Positions 25,463 through 34,245 of a stretch of 64,000 nucleotides of DNA are shown here, in pieces. The notes beneath the pieces were generated by a model. The model ran no database searches and was not told the origin of the DNA. It worked only from the letters and a program-made list of their open reading frames with translations. This stretch comes from Geobacteraceae bacterium (GTDB taxonomy: Bacteria > Desulfobacterota > Desulfuromonadia > Desulfuromonadales > BM103), in contig JAHEDT010000005.1 in NCBI GenBank assembly GCA_024641085.1, forward strand, positions 60,636-124,635. The letters run 5' to 3'. Numbering within the stretch: the first letter of the stretch is position 1; every line of letters starts with the position of its first letter. The translations under genes and the position numbers were made by a program.

Positions 25463-26779
25463 ATGAAACTGAAAACCTTCGCGGGCGGCATCCACCCTCC
25501 GGACAATAAACAGTGGTCTGCACACAAGGCGATTGAAGATTGTCCTTTGCCCGCAGAACTGATCGTGCCGCTGGCCCAGCATATCGGGGCGCCGGCCGTG
25601 CCGTGCGTGGCCGTCGGCCAGCAGGTGTTCAAGGGCCAGGAGATCGGCTCGGCCAAGGGGTTCGTCTCCGTGCCGGTGCATGCGCCGACGTCTGGTGAAG
25701 TCGTGGCCGTCGAGAACCGTCCTCATCCCTGGGGAACTTCACTGCCGGCAATCGTCATCAGGGCTGATGGCGAGGACTGCTGGTCACCGGAACTCGAGCC
25801 GGCGGATCCTGGCGAGCTCTCTCCTGAAGAAATCGTCGAGAAGGTTCGCCAGGCCGGTGTGGTTGGCATGGGCGGTGCGGCTTTCCCGGCACATGTCAAG
25901 ATGTCGCCGCCACCGGAAAAGCAGATTCATACACTGATTTTCAACGGGGTCGAGTGCGAACCTTACCTGACGGCCGATCATCGCATGATGCTCGAGGAAC
26001 CAGAGCGGATCCTGCAGGGGGTTGCCCTGCTGCAATTCGTGCTCGGTGTCGAGAGAGTGGTGATCGGTATCGAGGCGAACAAGCCCGATGCGATTGCCCT
26101 GTTGACCGAGATGTGTGCCGGTACGCCGGTCGAAGTGATTCCCCTCGAGGTCAAATACCCGCAGGGGGCGGAAAAGCAGCTGATTGCCGCGGTGGCCGGT
26201 CGAGAAGTGCCGTCGGGAGGGCTGCCGATGGATATCGGGGTCGCGGTGCACAACGTTTCGACGGCCGCGGCGATCTCCGATGCAATTCTCGATGGCCGAC
26301 CGCTGATCGAGCGGATCTGTACCGTTACCGGGCCGGCCATTCGCGAGCCCAAAAATCTGCGCATCCGGATCGGGACACTGCTCTCCCACCTGGTCGATGC
26401 CTGTGGCGGCCTGGCTGAAGAACCGGGCAAGATCGTCCTGGGTGGCCCGATGATGGGTTTTACCCAGCTCGGCTTCGATGTGCCGGCAACCCGGGGGACT
26501 TCCGGCCTGCTGTTGTTGCGCCACGAGGATGTCCCCCTGCATCCGGAAGGGCCCTGCATCCGCTGTGCGCGCTGTGTGCAGGCCTGCCCGATGAACCTGT
26601 TGCCGACCACAATTGGAGCCTATGCCCGTCGGGACCTGATCTCGGAAGCTGCAGAATACCGTGCCCTGGATTGTATCGAGTGTGGCAGTTGCGGCTATGT
26701 GTGCCCGGCGGCGATTCCGCTGGTGCAGGCGATCCGTTACGGCAAGGCGGCCATACTCGCCAAGAAGAGGAAAGCGTGA
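25463..26779 (+). CDS. rnfC: Rnf complex subunit RnfC
   Basis: A 438-residue soluble subunit containing the NADH/FMN-binding, NuoF-like domain. It begins MKLKTFAGGIHPPDNK, contains GVVGMGGAAFPAHVK and NGVECEPYLTADHRMM, and carries two [4Fe-4S] motifs, CIRCARCVQACPMN and CIECGSCGYVCPAA. The C-terminus stops soon after the second cluster, without the long Ala/Lys-rich tail of E. coli RsxC. The ATG at 25463 is chosen because it begins the conserved domain. Its stop overlaps the rnfD start. Confidence 0.94.
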   Translation: MKLKTFAGGIHPPDNKQWSAHKAIEDCPLPAELIVPLAQHIGAPAVPCVAVGQQVFKGQEIGSAKGFVSVPVHAPTSGEVVAVENRPHPWGTSLPAIVIRADGEDCWSPELEPADPGELSPEEIVEKVRQAGVVGMGGAAFPAHVKMSPPPEKQIHTLIFNGVECEPYLTADHRMMLEEPERILQGVALLQFVLGVERVVIGIEANKPDAIALLTEMCAGTPVEVIPLEVKYPQGAEKQLIAAVAGREVPSGGLPMDIGVAVHNVSTAAAISDAILDGRPLIERICTVTGPAIREPKNLRIRIGTLLSHLVDACGGLAEEPGKIVLGGPMMGFTQLGFDVPATRGTSGLLLLRHEDVPLHPEGPCIRCARCVQACPMNLLPTTIGAYARRDLISEAAEYRALDCIECGSCGYVCPAAIPLVQAIRYGKAAILAKKRKA

Positions 26780-27774
26780 GCAAAGTGGGTCAGCAGCTCT
26801 ATCTGTCATCTTCGCCGCATATTCACTCGGGCGAAACCACCGTCAAGGTGATGCGGGCCGTGCTCTACAGCCTGGTGCCGGCCTGTGCTGTGGCGGTCTA
26901 CTTTTTCGGTCTGTCGGCACTTCTGGTCCTGCTCCTGGCAACTGTCGGCTGTCTTGCGACCGAAGCGGTCTGCCAGCGCCTGATGGGGCAGCCGGTGACC
27001 ATTGCCGATGGCAGCGCGGCGATCACCGGCGTTCTGCTGGCCCTCAACCTGCCGCCGACCAGCCCCTGGTGGCTGACCCTGCTCGGTGCGGTAATCGCCA
27101 TCGTTATCGGCAAACAGGTTTACGGCGGGCTCGGTTCGAACCCCTTCAATCCTGCCCTGGTGGCCAGGGTTGTCCTGCTGATTTCATTCCCGGTGCAGAT
27201 GACGACTTGGTCGGCTCCGGCACCGCTCGGCTCAGGCCTGGACCTGGTAACGACCGCTACCCCCCTGGGCGCCTGGAAGAATGCGGTTATGTTGACCGGA
27301 CAGGCGCCCGTCGAACTGCAGGGCGGCCTGACGCAGTATTTTCTCGGCAACATGCCGGGTTGCATCGGCGAAGTTTCCGCACTGGCGCTGCTGCTCGGAG
27401 CCGCTTATCTTCTCTATCGACGTATCCTGACCTGGCATATCCCCGCGGCATTCGTCGGCAGCGTGGTGCTGCTCTCAGGCTTGTTCTGGCTGGTCAACCC
27501 GGCCAAGTATCCCAGTCCGGTCTTTCACCTGCTGACCGGAGGACTGGTTCTCGGAGCCTTCTACATGGCCACCGACATGGTGACCACGCCGGTTTCAACC
27601 CGGGGCATGCTGGTTTTCGGGGCGGGATGCGGCCTGCTTACCGTGCTGATCCGCCTGTTCGGTGGTTATCCCGAGGGGGTTTCCTTTGCTATTCTGCTGA
27701 TGAATGCGGCAACGCCGCTGATCGATCGTTATCTGCGGCCACGGACCTTCGGCGTCCAGGCCGGGAAGGGCTGA
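26776..27774 (+). CDS. rnfD: Rnf complex membrane subunit RnfD
   Basis: A 332-residue, about ten-helix membrane subunit related to NqrB. It starts with GTG at 26776 inside a GTGA overlap with the rnfC stop. The covalent-FMN site in this family lies in an S/T-x-A-T-P-L motif; here it is DLVTTATPLGAW (about residues 154-165). The segment MATDMVTTPVS near residue 264 is also typical. Flavinylation would need an ApbE-type transferase, which is not in the window. Confidence 0.93.
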   Translation: MSKVGQQLYLSSSPHIHSGETTVKVMRAVLYSLVPACAVAVYFFGLSALLVLLLATVGCLATEAVCQRLMGQPVTIADGSAAITGVLLALNLPPTSPWWLTLLGAVIAIVIGKQVYGGLGSNPFNPALVARVVLLISFPVQMTTWSAPAPLGSGLDLVTTATPLGAWKNAVMLTGQAPVELQGGLTQYFLGNMPGCIGEVSALALLLGAAYLLYRRILTWHIPAAFVGSVVLLSGLFWLVNPAKYPSPVFHLLTGGLVLGAFYMATDMVTTPVSTRGMLVFGAGCGLLTVLIRLFGGYPEGVSFAILLMNAATPLIDRYLRPRTFGVQAGKG

Positions 27775-27775
27775 T

Positions 27776-28381
27776 ATGAACGGACTGCCCCGCCTGGTTC
27801 TCGCTTTGACTCTGATCACCGTGGGTGCCGGCCTGCTGCTGTCGCTGGTGGAGTCGCTGACCCGCGAGCCCATCGCCGAGCAGCGCCGCCTGGAAACCCT
27901 GCGCGCGCTGCAGACCGTTTTACCGCCCTTCGACAACAGCCCCGATGCGGATACGGTCGAGCTGGTTGCCGGCCAGGACAGGAAGGGCCGCGAACTGAGA
28001 CGCATTTTTTTCCGGGCACGCAAGGACGGGGCGCTCGCCGGCGTGGCTTTCACGGTCGTCGCCCCCGATGGCTACAGCGGCAACATTACCATGATGGTCG
28101 GCGTTGATCCGGAGGGTAAGGTCGTCGGCCTCGAGATTCTCAGCCATGCCGAAACCCCTGGCCTGGGCGACAAAATTACCCGGGATGAATTCAAGGGGCA
28201 GTTCAGAGGGAAAACTCTGGCGGGCGCTGACTGGCGTGTCAAGAAGGACGGCGGTGATTTCGACCAGATCACCGGTGCGACCATTTCGCCGCGGGCCGTG
28301 GTCAAGGCCGTGCACCAGGGGCTGCAGTTCTTTCATGACCACCTGTCCGAGGTGCTCGCCGCAAAAGGGGGCGTTCAATGA
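27776..28381 (+). CDS. rnfG: Rnf complex FMN-binding subunit RnfG
   Basis: A 201-residue protein with an N-terminal transmembrane helix (LVLALTLITVGAGLLLSLVE) and a periplasmic FMN_bind domain. The flavinylation motif is clear: GGDFDQITGATISPRAV, in which the Thr of GAT carries FMN. HAETPGLGDKI is another family motif. It starts one base after rnfD ends and overlaps rnfE by 4 bp. Confidence 0.94.
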   Translation: MNGLPRLVLALTLITVGAGLLLSLVESLTREPIAEQRRLETLRALQTVLPPFDNSPDADTVELVAGQDRKGRELRRIFFRARKDGALAGVAFTVVAPDGYSGNITMMVGVDPEGKVVGLEILSHAETPGLGDKITRDEFKGQFRGKTLAGADWRVKKDGGDFDQITGATISPRAVVKAVHQGLQFFHDHLSEVLAAKGGVQ

Positions 28382-28971
28382 GTCTGCTGGGTGAATTCAG
28401 AAAAGGCCTCTGGCGTGAAAATGCCGTGTTTCGCCTGCTGCTCGGCCTCTGTCCGACCCTGGCGGTAACGACCAGCGCGGAAAACGGTCTCGGCATGGGC
28501 TTTGCGACGACCTTCGTTCTGGTCGGATCGAATATTGTTGTGTCACTGCTGCGCCAGGTGATCCCGCCCAAGGTGCGCATCCCCGCCTTCATCGTCATCA
28601 TCGCGTCTTTCGTGACGGTCGTGCAGCTTTGCATGGAGGCTTATTTTTACGACCTTTACAAGGCCCTGGGAATCTTTATCCCGCTGATCGTTGTCAACTG
28701 CGTCATCCTCGGCCGCGCCGAGGCCTTTGCATCGAAAAACCGCCTGCTGCCGGCCATGGCCGACGGCCTCGGCATGGGCATCGGCTTCACCCTGGCCCTT
28801 TTTGTGCTGGGGGCGGTGCGTGAACTCTTTGGCTCCGGCACGCTTCTCGGGTATGCAGTATTCGGCTCTGGATACCAGCCGCTGCTGCTGATGATTCTGC
28901 CTCCGGGGGCCTTTATCGCCATGGGCCTTCTGCTGGCCTGCATGAACCTGTTTGATGCACGCCGACGCTAA
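28378..28971 (+). CDS. rnfE: Rnf complex membrane subunit RnfE
   Basis: A 197-residue, six-helix membrane protein paralogous to RnfA and homologous to NqrD. Family segments: ENAVFRLLLGLCPTLAVTTS, GIFIPLIVVNCVILGRAEAFA and the late helix GAVRELFGSGTLLG. The Cys residues in GLCPTLA and VNCVILG are the counterparts of those in RnfA. It is the last gene of the operon; a hairpin follows 14 bases after the stop. Confidence 0.95.
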   Translation: MSLLGEFRKGLWRENAVFRLLLGLCPTLAVTTSAENGLGMGFATTFVLVGSNIVVSLLRQVIPPKVRIPAFIVIIASFVTVVQLCMEAYFYDLYKALGIFIPLIVVNCVILGRAEAFASKNRLLPAMADGLGMGIGFTLALFVLGAVRELFGSGTLLGYAVFGSGYQPLLLMILPPGAFIAMGLLLACMNLFDARRR

Positions 28972-28985
28972 ACAATTTTGTTTTT

Positions 28986-29022
28986 TTAATCCCCTTTCCA
29001 GCATGCCCAGCCAGGGGATTAA
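28986..29022. terminator. Hairpin downstream of rnfE
   Basis: A perfect 10-bp inverted repeat, TTAATCCCCT (28986-28995) with AGGGGATTAA (29013-29022). A T-run precedes rather than follows the stem on the plus strand, so termination strength is uncertain, but the position just after the rnf operon fits. Confidence 0.6.
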
Positions 29023-29130
29023 TTGCCTCTAAGAGAGTTGATTGCAACAGCTTTTACCGGGTTTTTAAGTACCTGACCAAAATACTCCAAAAGCCGCCAA
29101 ACTCGGGCATTTATGCCCCCTCCGATTGCA

Positions 29131-29181
29131 TACTGTATACTGTATTTTTCCCTTGACAAAGTCCCGGTTTTGTCCTAACTT
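29131..29181 (+). promoter_or_regulatory. nuoA: nuo operon promoter with an upstream tandem repeat
   Basis: A consensus TTGACA (29153-29158), a 17-base spacer and TAACTT (29176-29181) lie about 80 bases before nuoA. Just upstream of the -35 is a perfect 7-bp tandem repeat, TACTGTA twice (29131-29144), placed about where a class II activator or repressor would bind. The regulator is unknown. Confidence 0.65.
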
Positions 29182-29260
29182 GCTGTCGGCCAAAATGCCG
29201 TAACGCTACACTTGCGGCCACTGAAATTCAGTCACCTCACCTGGCAGGAGGACCATATCA

Positions 29261-29617
29261 ATGCTGGACAGTTACCTACCGATTATCACCCTAATCGTTA
29301 TCGCACTTTGTTTTTCCATCGGGTCAGTGATTTTTTCGCGCCTGATCGGTGAGAAGAAGCCGACGGCCATCAAGCTGTCGCCGTACGAGTGCGGGATGCC
29401 CCCTGTCGGTTCAGCCCGTGAGCGGTTTTCGATCAAGTTCTACATTATCGCCATGCTCTTTATCGTCTTCGATATCGAGGTGGTCTTCATGTATCCCTGG
29501 GCCGTCATGTTCAAACGCCTCGGCCTGTTCGGCTTCGTGGAGATGGGCGTGTTCATTCTGATTCTTCTCGTTGGCTACGCATACGTTTGGAAAAAAGGAG
29601 CTCTGGAATGGGAGTAG
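29261..29617 (+). CDS. nuoA: NADH-quinone oxidoreductase subunit A
   Basis: A 118-residue, three-helix membrane subunit of complex I. The loop [22 protein letters not shown] contains the conserved Cys of the quinone-site loop; [20 protein letters not shown] is the hallmark second helix. A strong ribosome-binding site (GGCAGGAGGA) precedes the ATG. It is the first gene of nuoA-N; nuoB overlaps its end by 10 bp. Confidence 0.96.
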   Translation: MLDSYLPIITLIVIALCFSIGSVIFSRLIGEKKPTAIKLSPYECGMPPVGSARERFSIKFYIIAMLFIVFDIEVVFMYPWAVMFKRLGLFGFVEMGVFILILLVGYAYVWKKGALEWE

Positions 29618-30114
29618 AGGAAACTCTGGGTAATAACATCATTACCACGTCTCTGGACAAGATCGTCAACTGGTCCCGCGCCAGTTCTCTCTGGCCACTG
29701 ACCTTCGGCCTGGCCTGTTGTGCAATCGAGATGATGGCGACCGGTGCCGCCCGTTTTGACCTGGACCGTTTCGGTGTGCTCTTCCGCGCCTCACCGCGCC
29801 AGGCTGACGTGATTATCATCGCCGGGACCGTGACCAAGAAGATGCTGCCGGTCATCCAGACCGTGTATGAGCAGATGCCCGAGCCGCGGTATGTCATTGC
29901 GATGGGTGCCTGTGCCTGCTCCGGCGGCATATTCGACACCTACAGCACGGTGCAGGGGATCGACGAGTACCTGCCGGTCGATGTGTATGTCCCTGGCTGC
30001 CCGCCTCGTCCCGAGGGCCTGCTGTACGGGATCATGAAACTCCAGGAAAAAATCATGAAGGAGCGCAACTCCTTCGGTGCTGCCATCGGTGTGGGCGAGC
30101 GGATCAGCGTTTAA
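29608..30114 (+). CDS. nuoB: NADH-quinone oxidoreductase subunit B
   Basis: A 168-residue connecting-arm subunit that binds the terminal [4Fe-4S] cluster N2, which reduces quinone. The four ligands are Cys37 and Cys38 ([10 protein letters not shown]), Cys102 (MGACACSGG) and Cys131 (VPGCPPRPE). The ATG at 29608 is chosen because AAGGAG precedes it and the protein then matches family length; it lies inside the last codons of nuoA. Confidence 0.96.
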   Translation: MGVEETLGNNIITTSLDKIVNWSRASSLWPLTFGLACCAIEMMATGAARFDLDRFGVLFRASPRQADVIIIAGTVTKKMLPVIQTVYEQMPEPRYVIAMGACACSGGIFDTYSTVQGIDEYLPVDVYVPGCPPRPEGLLYGIMKLQEKIMKERNSFGAAIGVGERISV

Positions 30115-30167
30115 ACGCATGCTCCCGACCGGCAACTTCAAACCCAGATAGACAGGATGCAACCGTT

Positions 30168-30650
30168 ATGAGTGTACAGGCTGCTGTTGACAAGCTGAAA
30201 GCCAGGTTTGGTGAGACGGTGCTCGCGACCAGCGAGTTTCGCGGCGAAACCACCGTTGTTGTCAAGAAAGAGGAGATTGTCGCTGTCTGCGCCTTCCTCA
30301 AGGAAGATCTCGGCTTTAATTTCCTGACCGATCTCTGCGGCGTCGATTACATGGGCCAGGTCCCCCGTTTCATGGTGGTCTACCAGCTCTACAATATCGG
30401 TACCCACACGCGGCTGCGCATCAAGACGCCGGTCGAGGAGAACGATGCCCGGCTTGATACCGTCAGCGGCGTCTGGGCTACGGCCAACTGGCTGGAGCGC
30501 GAGTGCTGGGACCTGATGGGGATCACCTTCAACAACCACCCTGATCTGCGTCGCATCCTGCTTCCGGCAGACTGGGAAGGTCACCCGCTGCGCAAGGACT
30601 ACCCGGTTCAGGGTCCTGACCGCGAACCCTACCAGGGGCGGCTGCAATAA
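30168..30650 (+). CDS. nuoC: NADH-quinone oxidoreductase subunit C
   Basis: A 160-residue hydrophilic subunit (30 kDa family) of the connecting arm. The signature ERECWDLMGITFNNHPDLRRILLPADWEGHPLRKDYP is split here only for description: ERECWDLMGI and HPLRKDYPV are the key ends. It is separate from nuoD, unlike the fused NuoCD of E. coli. It lies 53 bp after nuoB. Confidence 0.95.
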   Translation: MSVQAAVDKLKARFGETVLATSEFRGETTVVVKKEEIVAVCAFLKEDLGFNFLTDLCGVDYMGQVPRFMVVYQLYNIGTHTRLRIKTPVEENDARLDTVSGVWATANWLERECWDLMGITFNNHPDLRRILLPADWEGHPLRKDYPVQGPDREPYQGRLQ

Positions 30651-30702
30651 CTGGGGCTTTTCGTAAAATCAAGCATTTTCTGAACATAGACGAGGCAGAA
30701 AT

Positions 30703-31881
30703 ATGGCGAATTTTGAAACCATGACCATCAATATGGGCCCGCAGCACCCGTCGACTCACGGTGTGCTTCAGCTGATTCTTGAGCTGGATGGCGAGATCGT
30801 CCGCAAGGCCACGCCGCATATCGGCTTTTTGCACCGTGGCGTGGAAAAGCTGGCGGAGCACCGCACCTATCACCAGGTGCTGCCGCTTACCGACCGGCTC
30901 GATTACCTGGCCCCCATGCACAACAACCTCGGTTATGTGCTGGCCGTGGAAAAACTGCTCGGCATCACCGACGCGATCCCCGAGCGTGCCCAGGTGGTGC
31001 GTGTACTGCTCGCCGAATTGACCCGCCTCAAGAGCCACCTGGTCTGGCTGGCCTGCCATGCCCTCGATATCGGCGCCATGACGGTGTTCATCTACTGTTT
31101 CCGGGAGCGTGAGCACATCATGAACTTCTACGAGAAGATCTCCGGTGCGCGCATGACCTCCAACTATTTCCGTGTCGGTGGCCTCTCCGCTGATCTCCCG
31201 GCCGGCCTGGAGCAGGAAATCCGTGAATTTGTCAACACGATGCCTGGCCATATCAACACCTACGAGGGGTTGTTGACCGGTAACAAGATCTGGCAGAAGC
31301 GTATCAAGGACGTCGGCGTGATCAGCGCCGAGGATGCCATCGATCTCGGTGTCACCGGGCCGTCGCTGCGCGGTTCAGGCGTCGACTGGGATCTCCGGCG
31401 TGACCAGCCTTACTCTGGCTACGAGAATTACGATTTCGAAGTGGTCGTTGAAGACGGCTGCGATACCTGGGCCCGCTACATTGTCCGCCTCAAGGAGATG
31501 CGCGAAGCCTGCAAGATCATCCACCAGGCACTCGACAAGCTCAAGCCTGGTCCGATTCTGGCCGATGCACCGAAAATCGTTTTGCCGCCCAAGCAGGCGA
31601 CCGTCAACACCATTGAGGGCCTGATCCACCATTTCAAACTTATCAGCGAAGGCTTCAAGCCCGAAGTCGGCGAAGTCTATGTCGGTGTCGAGAACCCCAA
31701 AGGTGAAGTCGGTTATTACCTGGTGTCCGACGGGACCCCCCGGCCGTATCGGATGAAGATCCGCCCGGCGTCTTTCATCAATCTCCAGGCCTTGCCCAAG
31801 ATGTGCGAAGGATCAATGATTGCCGACGTCGTCGCAGTCATTGGAACGCTCGACATCGTGTTGGGCGAGATCGACCGCTAA
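30703..31881 (+). CDS. nuoD: NADH-quinone oxidoreductase subunit D
   Basis: A 392-residue 49-kDa-family subunit that forms the quinone pocket with NuoB. It starts MANFETMTINMGPQHPSTHG, containing the conserved GPQHPSTHG, then HIGFLHRGVEKLAEH. The quinone-site Tyr/His region (LPLTDRLDYL, MHNN) is present. The C-terminus ends DIVLGEIDR as in the family. AGGCAG precedes the ATG. Confidence 0.96.
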   Translation: MANFETMTINMGPQHPSTHGVLQLILELDGEIVRKATPHIGFLHRGVEKLAEHRTYHQVLPLTDRLDYLAPMHNNLGYVLAVEKLLGITDAIPERAQVVRVLLAELTRLKSHLVWLACHALDIGAMTVFIYCFREREHIMNFYEKISGARMTSNYFRVGGLSADLPAGLEQEIREFVNTMPGHINTYEGLLTGNKIWQKRIKDVGVISAEDAIDLGVTGPSLRGSGVDWDLRRDQPYSGYENYDFEVVVEDGCDTWARYIVRLKEMREACKIIHQALDKLKPGPILADAPKIVLPPKQATVNTIEGLIHHFKLISEGFKPEVGEVYVGVENPKGEVGYYLVSDGTPRPYRMKIRPASFINLQALPKMCEGSMIADVVAVIGTLDIVLGEIDR

Positions 31882-31906
31882 TCTGCTGCGAGGACAAGGA
31901 TCAGCC

Positions 31907-32407
31907 ATGAGTGAAGCAGTCGAAACCACAGTAGAAGAGCAGGACATCGATCTGACCGGAGCGAATCAGATCCTCGACAAGTACACCGACTTCCCCGGGG
32001 CCCTGATGCCCGTGCTCCAGGAAATCCAGGAGTTTTACGGGTATATCCCCGAACCGACGGTGCACCTGGCGGCTGAGCGCCTGAATATCTATACCAGCCA
32101 GATCTACGGTGTCCTGACGTTCTATGCGCAGTTTCATCTCGAGCCGCGCGGCAAGTACATCATCCGTGTCTGCATGGGAACGGCCTGCCACGTCAAGGGT
32201 GCCACCCGGATCGGCGATACGATCAAGGATCGCCTGGGGGTCGGCCACGCCGAGACCACCGAGGACCTCAAGTTCACCGCCGAATACGTGGCCTGCATCG
32301 GAGCCTGCGGCATGGCCCCGGTCATCATGGTCAACGACGCCACCTACGGCTCGTTGACGGTGCAGAAGACGGACGAAGTCATCAAAAAATACCAGCAGAT
32401 GGATTGA
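31907..32407 (+). CDS. nuoE: NADH-quinone oxidoreductase subunit E
   Basis: A 166-residue thioredoxin-fold subunit carrying the [2Fe-2S] cluster N1a. All four ligands are visible: RVCMGTACHVKG and VACIGACGMAP. YGVLTFYAQFHLEP is the conserved segment ahead of them. The start at 31907 (MSEAVETTVEEQ) follows AGGACAAGGA. It forms the NADH dehydrogenase module with NuoF and NuoG. Confidence 0.95.
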   Translation: MSEAVETTVEEQDIDLTGANQILDKYTDFPGALMPVLQEIQEFYGYIPEPTVHLAAERLNIYTSQIYGVLTFYAQFHLEPRGKYIIRVCMGTACHVKGATRIGDTIKDRLGVGHAETTEDLKFTAEYVACIGACGMAPVIMVNDATYGSLTVQKTDEVIKKYQQMD

Positions 32408-32425
32408 TAACCGACCGAGGGTTTT

Positions 32426-34207
32426 ATGGCCGAAACAGCTGAAAATATCCAAGTACTGATCTGTACCGGCACCGGTGGCTTCGCCTCTGGCGCCCAGAGC
32501 GTCATCAATGCGTTTGAAGCCGAATTTGCAAAACAGGGCGTCGAGGCCCAGGTCGGCAAGCGCTGTGACATTAAAAAAACCGGTTGCCGCGGGCTCTGTG
32601 CCAACGATGTTCTGGTCGATGTCATCATTCCCGGCCAGGAATCAGTCACCTACGATTTCGTAACTGCGGAACTGGTGCCCCAGATCGTCGAAGAGCACAT
32701 GCTCAAGAACGAGCCGGTCGTCAAAAAGAAGGCCGGCCCCTACTATACGCAGTTCCTCGAGAAGCAGCAGCGCATCATCTTCTCGCGTTGCGGGACCATC
32801 GACGCGGAAAGCCTTGACGACTTCATCGCCCACAGGGGGTTCACCGGCATCAAGAAGGCCGTGACCATGAAGCCCGAGGAGGTGATCGAGGAAGTCAAAA
32901 AGTCCGGGCTGCGTGGGCGTGGCGGCGGCGGGTTCCCGACCGGTGTCAAATGGTCCTTCTGCAAAGCAACGCCCGGTGACCACAAGTACCTGATCTGCAA
33001 CGCCGACGAAGGTGACCCGGGCGCGTTCATGGACCGCTCGGTTCTCGAAGGCGATCCCTATGGTGTCATCGAGGGGATGATGATCGCGTCTTACGCGATC
33101 GGCTGCAAGTTCGGCTACGTCTACTGCCGTGCCGAATACCCGCTGGCCATCAAGCGTCTGCAAAAAGCCATCGACACCTGCTACGAAAAGGGCTACCTCG
33201 GCAAGAACTGCATGGGGCTCGGTTTTAATTTCGACATGCGCATCAAGGCCGGTGCCGGGGCGTTCGTCTGCGGCGAGGAAACCGCCCTGATGGCCTCGAT
33301 CGAAGGTGAGCGCGGTATGTCGCGTCCCCGTCCGCCTTTCCCGGCGGTGCGCGGCCTGTGGGGCAAGCCGACCAACATCAACAACGTCGAGACCTTTGCC
33401 AACGTTTCCTACATCTTCTACAACGGTGCCGACTGGTTCAGCTCGATCGGTACCGAAGGCACCAAGGGCACCAAGATTTTCGCCCTGACCGGCAAGGTCA
33501 AGCACACCGGCCTGGTCGAGGTCCCGGCCGGGACCACCATGAAGGAAGTCATTTATGATGTCTGCGGCGGCATCCTCAACAACCGCAAGTTCAAGGCGGT
33601 CCAGGCCGGGGGTCCCTCCGGCGGTTGTCTGCCTGCTGAAGCTCTTGATGCCGAAGTCGATTACGACTCCCTGATCAAGGCCGGCGCCATGATGGGCTCC
33701 GGCGGTCTGGTGGTCATGGACGAGACCACCTGCATGGTCGATATCGCCCGTTTCTTCCTCAACTTCACCCGTGTCGAATCGTGCGGCAAGTGCATTCCCT
33801 GCCGCATCGGCTTGAAGATCATGCTCGAGATCCTTGAGCGGATCACCCATGGCAATGGGCGCGAAGGCGATATCGAACTCCTGGAAAGCATGGCCTACGA
33901 CATCAAGAAGAGTTCGCTCTGCGGTCTCGGCCAGACGGCGCCCAACCCGGTTCTGTCGACGATCCGTTACTTCCGCCACGAGTACGAAGCGCACATCAAG
34001 GAGAAGGCATGTCCGTCGCACAGCTGCAAGCCGCTGCTGCATTTCAAGGTCATCGAGGAGAAATGCAAGAAATGCGGCATCTGTCCGAAAGTCTGCCCGG
34101 TCGACTGCATCGCCTGGGAAAAAGGGCAGGTCGCGGTGATCGACCGCGACAAGTGCACCGAGTGCACCTCCTGCTATGACGCCTGCCGCTTCATGGCGAT
34201 CGAATAG
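32426..34207 (+). CDS. nuoF: NADH-quinone oxidoreductase subunit F with ferredoxin extensions
   Basis: A 593-residue NADH/FMN-binding subunit, longer than E. coli NuoF (about 445). Order: an N-terminal thioredoxin-like [2Fe-2S] domain (residues ~5-110), the catalytic core with GLRGRGGGGFPTGVKWSF (NADH/FMN) and NADEGDPGAFMDRSVLEGDP, the N3 cluster motif ESCGKCIPCRIGL plus SLCGLGQ, and a C-terminal pair of [4Fe-4S] motifs (CKKCGICPKVCPVDC and CTECTSCYDAC). This layout resembles HndC/HymB-type subunits of electron-bifurcating hydrogenases. In the N-terminal domain the first Cys pair reads CTGTGG, so one canonical Cys is Gly. Confidence 0.93.
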   Translation: MAETAENIQVLICTGTGGFASGAQSVINAFEAEFAKQGVEAQVGKRCDIKKTGCRGLCANDVLVDVIIPGQESVTYDFVTAELVPQIVEEHMLKNEPVVKKKAGPYYTQFLEKQQRIIFSRCGTIDAESLDDFIAHRGFTGIKKAVTMKPEEVIEEVKKSGLRGRGGGGFPTGVKWSFCKATPGDHKYLICNADEGDPGAFMDRSVLEGDPYGVIEGMMIASYAIGCKFGYVYCRAEYPLAIKRLQKAIDTCYEKGYLGKNCMGLGFNFDMRIKAGAGAFVCGEETALMASIEGERGMSRPRPPFPAVRGLWGKPTNINNVETFANVSYIFYNGADWFSSIGTEGTKGTKIFALTGKVKHTGLVEVPAGTTMKEVIYDVCGGILNNRKFKAVQAGGPSGGCLPAEALDAEVDYDSLIKAGAMMGSGGLVVMDETTCMVDIARFFLNFTRVESCGKCIPCRIGLKIMLEILERITHGNGREGDIELLESMAYDIKKSSLCGLGQTAPNPVLSTIRYFRHEYEAHIKEKACPSHSCKPLLHFKVIEEKCKKCGICPKVCPVDCIAWEKGQVAVIDRDKCTECTSCYDACRFMAIE

Positions 34208-34245
34208 CACTCACTTAAGATATCTACTGACTATAAGAGGACACG

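Noticed and set aside
32642..34210. Long open frame (522 codons) antisense to nuoF
   Set aside because: It mirrors a strongly conserved GC-rich gene, has no recognisable motifs or ribosome-binding site, and is the usual by-product of codon bias on the other strand.
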